Assembly (NCBI GenBank): GCA_024405075.1
Contig: JAKSPG010000061.1
Location: 1-7,242, forward strand
DNA: 7,242 nucleotides
Direction of reading: 5' to 3'
DNA from: Elusimicrobiaceae bacterium
GTDB lineage: Bacteria; Elusimicrobiota; Elusimicrobia; Elusimicrobiales; Elusimicrobiaceae
The position numbers and the translations under genes are program-made. Positions 1 to 6,892 of the stretch are shown here, piece after piece. The notes below the pieces were generated by a model, which worked only from the letters and a program-made list of their open reading frames with translations, had not been told where the DNA came from and made no database searches. Position 1 is the stretch's first letter. Each line of letters starts with the position of its first letter.

Positions 1-1
1 C

Positions 2-1021
2 ATGGCTTCCACCAACCGCCCTGACGTGTTAGACCCGGCCCTCATCCGCCCCGGACGTTTTGACCGTCATATTTCCGTCCCGGCACCGGATTTAAAAGGC
101 CGCGAGGAAATTTTGAAAGTACACGCTAAAAAAGTACGTCTGGGTAGCGAAGTGGATTTGAAACAAGTGGCCAAAGGTACGCCCGGTTTTGTGGGTGCGG
201 ATTTGGCTAATGTCATTAATGAAGCCGCTATCTTGGCCGCGCGCGCCGATAAAGACGCCGTTACGCCCGCCGACTTGGACGAAGCGGTAGAACGCGTGTT
301 GGCCGGCCCGCAGAAAAAGAGCCGCATTATTTCCAAGCACGAACAGCACGTCATTGCCGCGCACGAATCGGGCCATACGGTGGTAGCGCGTTTAACTAAC
401 CACTCCGACCCGGTACACAAGGTTACTATCATTCCGCGCGGACAAGCACTCGGCTACACGTTGCAGCTTCCTCTGGAAGATAAATTTTTAACCAGCAAAT
501 CGGAACTGCTAGATAAGCTGTGTATTTTGTTGGCCGGCCGTGCCGCGGAAGAAATCGTCTTTGGCGAAATTACTTCCGGCGCGAGCGATGACCTAAACAA
601 AACTACCGCCTACGCACGCAAAATGGTCATGGAGTTAGGTATGAGCGATAAGCTTGGCCCTATTGCCTTGCCCAGCAGCGAAGAAGGAGAAGTGTTTTTA
701 GGGCGCGATTTATCCCGCCACACGAACTTGTCTGACGAGTTATCGCGCGCTATTGACGAAGAGATTTTAGATTTAGTGAAAAAGTCCTATGCCCGTGCTA
801 AAGACATTATTACCCAACATCGCGCGGCATTTGATAAACTGGTGGCCACACTGCTTGAAAAAGAAGTTGTGGAAGCCAGCGAAATTGATGAAATCCTGGG
901 CTTAAAACCCGCCGTGAAAGAGGACGAATCACAGCCCACGGCAGCAGCCCCCGTCAAAGAGGAACCGAAGGCGCCGACGGCCATGCGGCCGGAAGCTAAA
1001 CAAGCGGACCTGTTTGAATAA
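2..1021 (+). CDS. ftsH: ATP-dependent zinc metalloprotease FtsH, C-terminal part (5' end outside window)
   Basis: FtsH is a membrane-anchored hexameric AAA+ protease that extracts and degrades membrane and unstable cytosolic proteins. The visible 339 residues begin inside the AAA+ second region of homology: TNRPDVLDPALIRPGRFDR (residues 4-22) carries the likely arginine fingers R16 and R19. The helical lid follows (about 30-105; GFVGADLANVINEAA at 62-76). The M41 peptidase domain has the zinc motif HESGH (121-125) with E122 catalytic, and D197 in SGASDDLNK as the likely third zinc ligand. EEGEVFLGRD (227-236) is a further conserved FtsH stretch. Residues from about 304 on form a Pro/Ala/Lys/Glu-rich, probably disordered tail ending in DLFE. 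The ATG at position 2 is not the true start; the transmembrane segments and Walker A/B motifs lie upstream of the window. In enterobacteria ftsH is followed by folP and glmM; here glmM follows directly. Identity is very secure. Confidence 0.97.
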   Translation: MASTNRPDVLDPALIRPGRFDRHISVPAPDLKGREEILKVHAKKVRLGSEVDLKQVAKGTPGFVGADLANVINEAAILAARADKDAVTPADLDEAVERVLAGPQKKSRIISKHEQHVIAAHESGHTVVARLTNHSDPVHKVTIIPRGQALGYTLQLPLEDKFLTSKSELLDKLCILLAGRAAEEIVFGEITSGASDDLNKTTAYARKMVMELGMSDKLGPIALPSSEEGEVFLGRDLSRHTNLSDELSRAIDEEILDLVKKSYARAKDIITQHRAAFDKLVATLLEKEVVEASEIDEILGLKPAVKEDESQPTAAAPVKEEPKAPTAMRPEAKQADLFE

Positions 1022-1043
1022 TGCTGTTTGAGCGGGTATTTGC

Positions 1044-1070
1044 GCATGCCGGGGTTGTATAGCGGTATGC
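1044..1070 (+). other. possible hairpin in the ftsH-glmM gap
   Basis: GCATGCC (1044-1050) can pair with GGTATGC (1064-1070) across a 13-base loop, giving 7 bp with one G-U wobble. No T run follows; the A-rich glmM ribosome binding site starts right after it. It is therefore unlikely to be a terminator. It could be an mRNA processing or attenuation element, or chance. Confidence 0.3.
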
Positions 1071-1072
1071 AA

Positions 1073-1079
1073 AAGGAAG
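1073..1079 (+). promoter_or_regulatory. ribosome binding site of glmM
   Basis: AAGGAAG lies 7 bases before the ATG at 1087 and supports that start. No convincing sigma70 promoter is visible in the 65-base gap, so glmM is probably read through from upstream. Confidence 0.7.
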
Positions 1080-1086
1080 TTTTCAG

Positions 1087-2439
1087 ATGGGAAAATATTT
1101 TGGAACGGACGGTGTCCGGGCAGTAGCCGGGCAGTTTCCGCTCGTTGATGATTTTATTGAAAAGTTAGGTTACGTGGCCTTGTCGCAACTACAAGCCCGT
1201 AGCAAAGGTTCGCTCCTGGCCCCACAAGTGATTGTGGCGCAGGATTCACGTGCCTCCGGCCCGGCTATTTTAGCCGCGTTGGGGAAGGGCATCCGCGCCA
1301 GCGGAGCCAACGTCATTAGCGTGGGGATTGCTCCCACACCGGCCGTCGCGTATTTAGTCAAAGCTACCAACAGTTTGTGCGGGGTCGTCATTTCCGCTAG
1401 CCACAACCCGGCCGAGTTTAACGGCATTAAATTTTTTACCAATAGCGGTACGAAATTTCCCGAAGAATTAGAAGATGCCATTGAACGCGAAATAGAAAAT
1501 TTATCTTGCGTGCCTGCCCCGCGCGGTACGTTTACGCAAGACGAATCGTTAGTATGTAAATACGAACAATTTCTCATGTCTACCGTGGACCGTCAAATCT
1601 TGCAAGGTACCAAGGTGGTGCTGGATTGCGCTAACGGGGCCAGTTATAAAGTGGCGGTACACGTATTTGCGGGACTTGGCATGGATGTAACCGTTACAGC
1701 CGCCAAGCCCGACGGTACCAACATCAACAAAAATGTAGGGGCGTTGCACACACAGTTTATGCAAGAACTGACGGTAAAAGAGAAGGCCTTCATGGGTTTT
1801 AGCTTTGACGGCGATGCCGACCGAGTGATTGCTTCCGATGAAAAAGGCCGCCAGCTGGACGGGGACAATATCATCGCGTCCTCGGCCCTGTGTATGAAAG
1901 AGCAAGGTTTGCTAAATGCCAACAAAGCCGTGCTGACGATTATGGCTAATCTGGGCTGTATCAATTATTTAAAAGAAAACGGCGTAGAAGTTGCGTTGAC
2001 GGCCGTGGGTGATAAGTACGTGTCGGAGACATTAGAGAAGGAAAATTTGTCTATTGGTGGGGAAACTTCCGGCCATATCATTTTCCGGCAGTTTTCCAAT
2101 ACGGGTGACGGTATTTTATCGGCCTTGCAATTTTTACAATTTGTCAAACGTTCCGGCAAGCCGGCTAGTTTTTTTGCCGACCAATGGAAACGCTACCCCA
2201 GCAAATTACGTGCGGTGATTGTTTCCAGCAAGCCTGCCCTGCAGGACTTGCCGGGTTTCCTGCCCGAAGTAAAAGAACTGGAAAAAAGCATGCACGGCAA
2301 GGGGCGCATTGTGGTTCGTTACAGCGGCACGGAGCCAAAGTTGCGCATTTTGGTAGAAGGCGAGCAGGAAGCGTTGGTAGACCGTGTGATGGAGCAAGTG
2401 GAAAATTTATATAAGCAAAAAACCGGGGTGACCAAGTGA
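1087..2439 (+). CDS. glmM: phosphoglucosamine mutase GlmM
   Basis: GlmM is a cytosolic alpha-D-phosphohexomutase that interconverts glucosamine-6-phosphate and glucosamine-1-phosphate, the second step towards UDP-GlcNAc. The protein is 450 aa, the usual family length. The N-terminus GKYFGTDGVRAVAG (2-15) is the family signature. The phosphoserine loop ISASHNP (102-108) has S105 as the expected phosphorylated serine. The metal-binding loop is DGDADR (241-246), with Mg ligands D241, D243 and D245. The sugar-specificity loop is GGETSGH (324-330), and the phosphate-binding loop is RYSGTEPKLR (411-420). All four catalytic elements are intact. The start is fixed by the N-terminal motif and the AAGGAAG site 7 bases upstream. 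Its 3' end overlaps pdxJ by 4 bases. Co-occurrence with glmS two genes downstream supports GlmM over a generic phosphomannomutase. In other bacteria GlmM is activated by autophosphorylation or a kinase; nothing here shows which applies. Confidence 0.97.
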   Translation: MGKYFGTDGVRAVAGQFPLVDDFIEKLGYVALSQLQARSKGSLLAPQVIVAQDSRASGPAILAALGKGIRASGANVISVGIAPTPAVAYLVKATNSLCGVVISASHNPAEFNGIKFFTNSGTKFPEELEDAIEREIENLSCVPAPRGTFTQDESLVCKYEQFLMSTVDRQILQGTKVVLDCANGASYKVAVHVFAGLGMDVTVTAAKPDGTNINKNVGALHTQFMQELTVKEKAFMGFSFDGDADRVIASDEKGRQLDGDNIIASSALCMKEQGLLNANKAVLTIMANLGCINYLKENGVEVALTAVGDKYVSETLEKENLSIGGETSGHIIFRQFSNTGDGILSALQFLQFVKRSGKPASFFADQWKRYPSKLRAVIVSSKPALQDLPGFLPEVKELEKSMHGKGRIVVRYSGTEPKLRILVEGEQEALVDRVMEQVENLYKQKTGVTK

Positions 2440-3152
2440 CATTACAATTAGGGGTTAATATAGACCATGTAGCCACGCTTCGCCAAGCGCGCCGGGCCAC
2501 CGTGCCGAATCCGGCACGAGCCGCCCGGGTTTGTTTGAAAGCCGGGGCAGATTATATTGTGATACACTTGCGTCGTGACGAACGCCATATCAACCGCAAG
2601 GATGTTGCGCAGCTATGTAAAAAATTTCCGGGCAAGATTCATTTGGAATGTTCTGTTTCTCCGGCTATGGAAAAGGCCGCCCTAACGTATAAGCCTTTCT
2701 CGGTCTGCCTCGTGCCGGAAAAACCCGGTGAAGTAACCACCACCGGCGGTCTTAAATTTACACCGGTTGTTATCAAGCGTCTTGAAAAGCTCATCAAACG
2801 CTTGCACCAAAAAAAGATTATAGTCAGTTTATTTGTCAGTCCGGTAGAGGCGGATATTCGCACGGCGGCGCAAGTCGGGGCGGATATCGTAGAACTCTGC
2901 ACGCGCGATTATAGCGAAGCCACCACTGCCCAAGCGGCCCGTAAACAGCTGTCCCTTATTAAATCGGCGTCCCGTACGGCCGCGCGGTTGGGGCTTGAAG
3001 TACATGCCGGGCACGGGTTGGATTATCAAAATGTACGTGCGGTGGCGGCGGTAAAAGAAATGGCGTGTATGAATATCGGGTTTTCTATTTTAGCCCAGAG
3101 TATTTTTGTCGGTCTGCCCGCGGCGGTACGCCAAATGCGGGAGCTTTTATAA
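2436..3152 (+). CDS. pdxJ: pyridoxine 5'-phosphate synthase PdxJ
   Basis: PdxJ condenses 1-deoxy-D-xylulose 5-phosphate with 3-amino-2-oxopropyl phosphate to form pyridoxine 5'-phosphate, the last ring-forming step of the DXP-dependent B6 route; it is a cytosolic TIM barrel, typically an octamer. The 238 aa match the family length. LGVNIDHVATLRQAR (5-19) holds the N-terminal substrate-binding residues N8, D10 and H11. By alignment from memory with the E. coli enzyme, the catalytic residues are H44 (in IHLRRDERHI), E71 (in HLECSV) and H193 (in HAGHGLDY). LVPEKPGEVTTTGGL (92-106) is also conserved. Two deviations stand out: HLRRDER where E. coli has HLREDRR, and NIGFSI (213-218) where the family normally has NIGH. 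The start is GTG inside the glmM stop region (GTGA overlap), with only a weak purine-rich GGGGTG upstream, suggesting translational coupling. Identity is secure. Confidence 0.96.
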   Translation: MTLQLGVNIDHVATLRQARRATVPNPARAARVCLKAGADYIVIHLRRDERHINRKDVAQLCKKFPGKIHLECSVSPAMEKAALTYKPFSVCLVPEKPGEVTTTGGLKFTPVVIKRLEKLIKRLHQKKIIVSLFVSPVEADIRTAAQVGADIVELCTRDYSEATTAQAARKQLSLIKSASRTAARLGLEVHAGHGLDYQNVRAVAAVKEMACMNIGFSILAQSIFVGLPAAVRQMRELL

Positions 3153-3157
3153 GGAGG
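3151..3157 (+). promoter_or_regulatory. ribosome binding site of glmS
   Basis: A full AAGGAGG overlaps the pdxJ stop codon. Two overlapping ATGs follow, at 3158 and 3162; only the one at 3162 gives MCGIIGYVG, whose Cys must become the N-terminal residue, so that start is right although its spacing (4 bases) is short. Confidence 0.85.
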
Positions 3158-3161
3158 ATGT

Positions 3162-5003
3162 ATGTGCGGTATTATCGGATACGTAGGTAAAAACAACAGT
3201 GTTCCTTATATTATAGACGGACTCAAAAAATTAGAATACCGCGGCTACGATTCGGCCGGTATTTCCATTTTGCAAAAAGATAAACTCGTTACCGTGCGTG
3301 CTGTGGGAAAAGTAGCCGCGCTGGAAAAGGCGGCCCTGCTGGCTAGCCCCTGCGGTACAACGGGGTTAGGCCATACGCGTTGGGCTACCCATGGTAAACC
3401 CAGCGAGGAAAATTCACACCCGCATACCGATTGCCTCGGCGAGATTGTCGTCGTTCACAACGGCATTATTGAAAATTACCTTTTGTTGCGCGCCAAGTTG
3501 GAATCGCTGGGGCATAAATTTAAAAGCGAGACCGATACCGAGGTTATCGCCCATTTGATAGAAGAAAATCTTAAATCCGTTCGCGGCAGTAACGAAGAAG
3601 AACGTTTGATAAAAGCCGTCCAAAAAACCAATAAAGAATTAGCCGGCGCATTTGCCTACGGAGTAATGTGGGTACATACGCCGGGGGTATTGGTCGGTGT
3701 AAAAAATCAAAGTCCGCTTGTAGTAGGGGTAGGCAAAGGGGAGAGTTTTTTAGCTTCCGATGTCCCCGCATTTTTACAACACACCAATAAAGTCCTCTTT
3801 TTGGATGAAGGCGAAATTGCTATTTTGCACGCCGGACAAGTAAGCGTGTTAGATAGGTTCGGCAAACCCAAAAAAGTGCGTGTTACCAAAATTTCCTGGG
3901 ACCAGAAAACGGCCGAAAAAGGTGGCTACAGTCACTTTATGCTCAAGGAAATTTACGACCAACCCCAAGCCATAGAAGATACCCTGCGTACTGCCCGGGC
4001 CGATTTCGGCAAAATTTTAGGGTTGGATACGTCTGCTTTGCGCCGTCTGGAAAATGTACATATTATTGCTTGTGGTACGGCCTACCATGCAGGGTTGGTG
4101 GGTAAATATTACATTGAACAATTTGCCGGGATTCCCGTCAGCGTTGATTTAGCAAGCGAGTATAAATACCGCACAGTTCCGCACCGCAAGGGTACACTTG
4201 CGATTGCTATTAGCCAATCGGGCGAAACAGCAGACACAATTGGTGCTATCAAAAAAGCCAAAGAATTAGGTTTTCGCACGTTAGCGATTTGCAACGTGTT
4301 GGGCTCCACACTTACACGCTTGTGCGACAGCACTTTTTTTACCCACTGCGGGCCGGAAATCAGCGTGGCTTCCACCAAAGCGTTTACGTGTCAAATTACG
4401 TCTATGTACGCGCTGGCTATTTCGCTGGGATTGGCTAACGGAAACGTAAGCAAAACCGCGTTTGATAAACTCCACCGTGAGTTGATGCGTTTGTCCAAAG
4501 CCATGAGCGAAACGGTCAAACTGGAATATACGGTGCGGCACTTAACGCGCAAAATTTACAAAGCAGAGCGTTTTATCTTTTTAGGGCGTCACGTCCATTT
4601 TCCCATTGCGTTGGAAGGCGCGCTTAAATTAAAAGAGGTTTCCTACCGCAGTGCCGAAGGATTTGCCGCGGGAGAAATTAAACACGGTCCTATTTCTATT
4701 ATTGATAAAGGCACGCCGGTATTTATGCTAATGCCGCAAGATGATTTATTTGAAAAAATGCTTTCTGCCTGCCAGGAGTGCCGCGCGCGCGGCGCGTTTG
4801 TGGTAGCGTTAACTACCCCCGGCGGGCAGGCACAAGCCAAACGCGTGGCCGACCAAGTGATTGTGGTGCCGCAAGTCAGCGATTTCTTACAACCGGTGTT
4901 GCATGTGGTTCCGCTCCAATTTTTAGCGTATTGGATTGCCAAACGGTTAGGGCGCGATATCGACCAGCCGCGCAATTTAGCCAAAAGCGTAACGGTGGAA
5001 TAA
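3162..5003 (+). CDS. glmS: glutamine--fructose-6-phosphate aminotransferase (isomerizing) GlmS
   Basis: GlmS makes glucosamine-6-phosphate and glutamate from fructose-6-phosphate and glutamine, the committed step of amino-sugar synthesis. The 613 aa are close to the E. coli length. The N-terminal glutamine amidotransferase domain (about 1-240) starts with C2, the nucleophile freed by Met removal, and shows RGYDSAG (27-33), TRWATHG (72-78) and HNGIIENY (99-106). A linker with GGYSHFMLKEIYDQP (254-268) leads to two SIS domains. The first has CGTAYHAG (304-311), SQSGETADT (351-359) and EISVASTKAF (399-408); the second has ALEGALKLKEVSY (483-495) and AGEIKHGP (503-510). Likely isomerase residues are K489, E492, H508 and the C-terminal K608 in NLAKSVTVE, all present. 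It sits 9 bases after pdxJ. There is no room for a glmS ribozyme, so control by that route can be excluded here. No anomaly seen. Confidence 0.98.
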   Translation: MCGIIGYVGKNNSVPYIIDGLKKLEYRGYDSAGISILQKDKLVTVRAVGKVAALEKAALLASPCGTTGLGHTRWATHGKPSEENSHPHTDCLGEIVVVHNGIIENYLLLRAKLESLGHKFKSETDTEVIAHLIEENLKSVRGSNEEERLIKAVQKTNKELAGAFAYGVMWVHTPGVLVGVKNQSPLVVGVGKGESFLASDVPAFLQHTNKVLFLDEGEIAILHAGQVSVLDRFGKPKKVRVTKISWDQKTAEKGGYSHFMLKEIYDQPQAIEDTLRTARADFGKILGLDTSALRRLENVHIIACGTAYHAGLVGKYYIEQFAGIPVSVDLASEYKYRTVPHRKGTLAIAISQSGETADTIGAIKKAKELGFRTLAICNVLGSTLTRLCDSTFFTHCGPEISVASTKAFTCQITSMYALAISLGLANGNVSKTAFDKLHRELMRLSKAMSETVKLEYTVRHLTRKIYKAERFIFLGRHVHFPIALEGALKLKEVSYRSAEGFAAGEIKHGPISIIDKGTPVFMLMPQDDLFEKMLSACQECRARGAFVVALTTPGGQAQAKRVADQVIVVPQVSDFLQPVLHVVPLQFLAYWIAKRLGRDIDQPRNLAKSVTVE

Positions 5004-5006
5004 TGT

Positions 5007-5906
5007 ATGAAGAAAATTACCCGCTCCGTCGTAGCACGTCTGTTGCCTGGGCGCGCGCAACATGCACACAAAGGTGATTTTGGCCGCGTGCTGGTGGTGG
5101 CCGGATCGCGCCGAATGTGCGGGGCCGGGTTATTATGCGCCAAAAGTGCGCTGTTGGCCGGGGCGGGGCTTGTCTACTGGGCGTTACCCAAGAGCATGCA
5201 ACCGTCTTTTGCAGCAGCGTTGCCGGAAGTGATTACGCTACCATTACCGGAAACGAAAACGGGCGAAATTGCCCAAAGTGCCTGGCCCACTCTGAAAGAT
5301 TTTATTACGCAACATAAACCGACGGTATTGGCCGTTGGACCGGGAATGGGCAACAGCCCGTTACTTCCGGTTCTGTTGCGACAAGCAAACATTCCTCTAG
5401 TGGTGGATGCAGACGCCTTAAACACAGTAGCGCGGTTACAGCTTTTTTCGTATCAAAAACCCGTTGTTTTTACGCCGCACCCGGGTGAAATGGCGCGGTT
5501 GTTAAAAATGGACGTAGCGGTAGCGGAAAAAAGCCGCGTGGCGCAAGTGACCCGGCTTGCGCAACAAACGCACCACGTGTGCGTGCTGAAAGGGCATCAA
5601 ACGTTGGTGGCTTTGTCACACGGTATCCAAACAGACATATGGCAAAATACGACTGGCGGTCCGGCGCTGGCTAAAGCCGGTTCGGGTGATGTGTTGGCGG
5701 GACTTATTGCCGGATTGTGGGCACAGCAGGGTGCGAAGGACGCACGATCGGCTTTTCAGATGGCGGCCTGTGCCGTGTATCTGCACGGGTTGGCTGGCGA
5801 TTTAGCCGCGGCAGAATCTTCTTCTTATAGTGTGTTGGCCTGTGACGTGGCCGCGCAGGTGGGGAAAGCTTTTTCACAAGTAACAAAGGAGGAACACATA
5901 TTATGA
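5007..5906 (+). CDS. nnrD: ADP/ATP-dependent (S)-NAD(P)H-hydrate dehydratase NnrD
   Basis: NnrD dehydrates the S form of damaged, hydrated NADH or NADPH back to the active cofactor at the expense of a nucleotide phosphate. The 299 aa are a complete ribokinase-like domain of the YjeF C-terminal (carbohydrate kinase-like) family. Visible motifs are HKGDFGRVLVVAGS (21-34), GPGMGNS (111-117), VVDADALN (132-139), FTPHPGEMARL (155-165), LKG (194-196) and NTTGGPALAKAGSGDVLAG (214-232), where D228 of GSGD is the likely catalytic base. Many bacteria fuse this domain to the NAD(P)HX epimerase NnrE in one protein of about 500 aa; here the epimerase half is absent and not elsewhere in the window. The ATG at 5007 follows the glmS stop by 3 bases, with GGTGGA (4994-4999) inside the glmS end as a plausible ribosome binding site. 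ThiD/hydroxyethylthiazole kinase relatives are less likely given the KGDFG and PHPGE motifs. Confidence 0.93.
   Translation: MKKITRSVVARLLPGRAQHAHKGDFGRVLVVAGSRRMCGAGLLCAKSALLAGAGLVYWALPKSMQPSFAAALPEVITLPLPETKTGEIAQSAWPTLKDFITQHKPTVLAVGPGMGNSPLLPVLLRQANIPLVVDADALNTVARLQLFSYQKPVVFTPHPGEMARLLKMDVAVAEKSRVAQVTRLAQQTHHVCVLKGHQTLVALSHGIQTDIWQNTTGGPALAKAGSGDVLAGLIAGLWAQQGAKDARSAFQMAACAVYLHGLAGDLAAAESSSYSVLACDVAAQVGKAFSQVTKEEHIL
5885..5892 (+). promoter_or_regulatory. ribosome binding site of the alpha/beta hydrolase
   Basis: AAAGGAGG lies in the last codons of nnrD, 10 bases before the ATG at 5903, and decides the 4-base ATGA overlap start. Confidence 0.8.
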
Positions 5907-6805
5907 ACTCTTTTCTATACGGTATACTTATTGCATTGGCAGTATTGGGGCTGGTTAGTTTGATTGCCGTGTGGCTCTGTCGTCACACGGCCAGAAAAGT
6001 ATTGCATCCGATTTCCAAACGCAAGGCCTTATATGCCTGGCCGGATCAGTTTGGCCTGCCCTACGAAAATGTGGTATTCAAAACGCAAGATAACGTTACC
6101 TTGCGCGGATGGTTTGTTGGGGCGGCGGAAGAATCGGACAAGACGATTATCCTCATGCACGGGTGGGGGATGAACCGCTCCGATATTTTAAAAAATACGC
6201 ATTTTTTACACGATTTGGGTTTTAACTTGTTTTATTTTGATTTTCGCGCACTGGGAGAAAGCGGCGGCAAGACCAGTTCTATCGGATATTTAGAGCTTAA
6301 AGACGTGGCCGCGGCGATACGGTTTTTGAAAGAAACGCGCCCGCAATTTTGCGCCAAAATCGGTTTGTACGGTTTATCCATGGGTGGTATGGTTGCCATT
6401 TGCGAGGCAGCCCACAACCCGGAGATTGCCTGCGTAGTGGCAGAAGCGTCGTACTACTCGTTTAGGCGGGTAGTGTCGCGTTGGGCGTGGGTGCACCGGC
6501 GCGTGCCGTATTTCCCGCTGATGCCTATTATCCTGCATTATATCCGCCGGCAACTGGGGGTCAACCCGGAGAGGTACAGCCCCAAGTATAACATCCCCAA
6601 AATTGCGCCACGGCCTGTATTTTTAATTCACGGACGGTATGATAATTTGGTCCCTGCCGCGCAAGCCAAACTGCTTTATAAGTGCGCGGGCGAGCCTAAA
6701 GAAATTTGGCTCGTTCCCGGTGCCAAACACAACCAGTGCGCCGAGGTGGGCGGATTTGAATACAAGCAACGCCTGGCCGATTTTTATAGGAAGTATTTGA
6801 AATAA
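5903..6805 (+). CDS. membrane-anchored alpha/beta hydrolase, substrate unknown
   Basis: This 300-aa protein has one hydrophobic N-terminal segment (about 4-26) followed by R/K-rich residues, so it is probably anchored in the inner membrane. If the basic side stays inside, the hydrolase domain faces the cytoplasm. The rest is a serine hydrolase fold: oxyanion strand LMHGWGMN (84-91), FDFRALGESGGK (112-123), nucleophile elbow GLSMGG (157-162) with S159, acid residue D247 in HGRYDNLVP, and catalytic H276 in PGAKHNQ. The triad is complete. The layout (anchor, DxRxxGxSGGK, GxSMG, HGxxDxxVP) resembles B. subtilis YqkD and BEM46/ABHD13-type hydrolases, from memory; no substrate can be inferred. It overlaps nnrD by 4 bases and is the last gene before the terminator, so it is co-expressed with cofactor repair and amino-sugar genes, but a functional link is only a guess. 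An esterase, acyl-hydrolase or peptidase role is equally open. Confidence 0.85.
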   Translation: MNSFLYGILIALAVLGLVSLIAVWLCRHTARKVLHPISKRKALYAWPDQFGLPYENVVFKTQDNVTLRGWFVGAAEESDKTIILMHGWGMNRSDILKNTHFLHDLGFNLFYFDFRALGESGGKTSSIGYLELKDVAAAIRFLKETRPQFCAKIGLYGLSMGGMVAICEAAHNPEIACVVAEASYYSFRRVVSRWAWVHRRVPYFPLMPIILHYIRRQLGVNPERYSPKYNIPKIAPRPVFLIHGRYDNLVPAAQAKLLYKCAGEPKEIWLVPGAKHNQCAEVGGFEYKQRLADFYRKYLK

Positions 6806-6818
6806 AAAAACGCGCCCG

Positions 6819-6883
6819 GTTTTTATGTGTTTTTTGTTATTTAGCCGCCCGGTAACGGGCGGTTTTTTTTGGGACGTAAAAAC
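6819..6883 (+). repeat. 10-bp inverted repeat enclosing the terminator
   Basis: The left arm GTTTTTATGT (6819-6828) can pair with the right arm ACGTAAAAAC (6874-6883) over 10 positions, nine Watson-Crick and one G-U. The terminator hairpin lies between the arms, so RNA could form a two-tier structure. It is AT-rich, and chance is possible. Confidence 0.45.
6845..6870 (+). terminator. intrinsic terminator of the glmM-hydrolase operon
   Basis: A perfect 7-bp GC stem, CCGCCCG (6845-6851) with CGGGCGG (6856-6862), is closed by the GNRA-type loop GTAA and followed by eight Ts (6863-6870). It ends about 65 bases after the hydrolase stop. It should separate the metabolic operon from the pilin gene. 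Confidence 0.93.
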
Positions 6884-6892
6884 TAAAAGGGG

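Noticed and set aside
2..4. ATG at position 2 as a real start of ftsH
   Set aside because: It codes for the residue before the conserved STNRPDVLDP stretch in the middle of the AAA+ module; the gene plainly continues upstream of the window.
1022..1086. Promoter for glmM
   Set aside because: TTGAGC (1028-1033) has no acceptable -10 box at 16-18 bases; TATAGC (1058-1063) is too far away.
2165..2500. 111-aa minus-strand open frame opposite the end of glmM
   Set aside because: Shadow of a well-supported gene; low-complexity Pro/Cys/Arg-rich product and no ribosome binding site evidence.
3140..3161. glmS ribozyme or riboswitch
   Set aside because: Only 9 bases separate pdxJ from glmS; there is no untranslated region large enough.
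4778..5077. 99-aa + strand open frame across the glmS-nnrD junction
   Set aside because: It lies mostly inside glmS in another frame, has no domain features, and both overlapped genes are certain.
4643..5143. 166-aa minus-strand open frame opposite glmS and nnrD
   Set aside because: It crosses two certain genes on the other strand and its product looks like out-of-frame translation.
6806..6824. First terminator directly after the hydrolase (AAAAAC/GTTTTT around GCGCCCG)
   Set aside because: The stem is nearly all A-T with a single closing C-G pair and no proper T run follows; too weak compared with the hairpin at 6845-6862.
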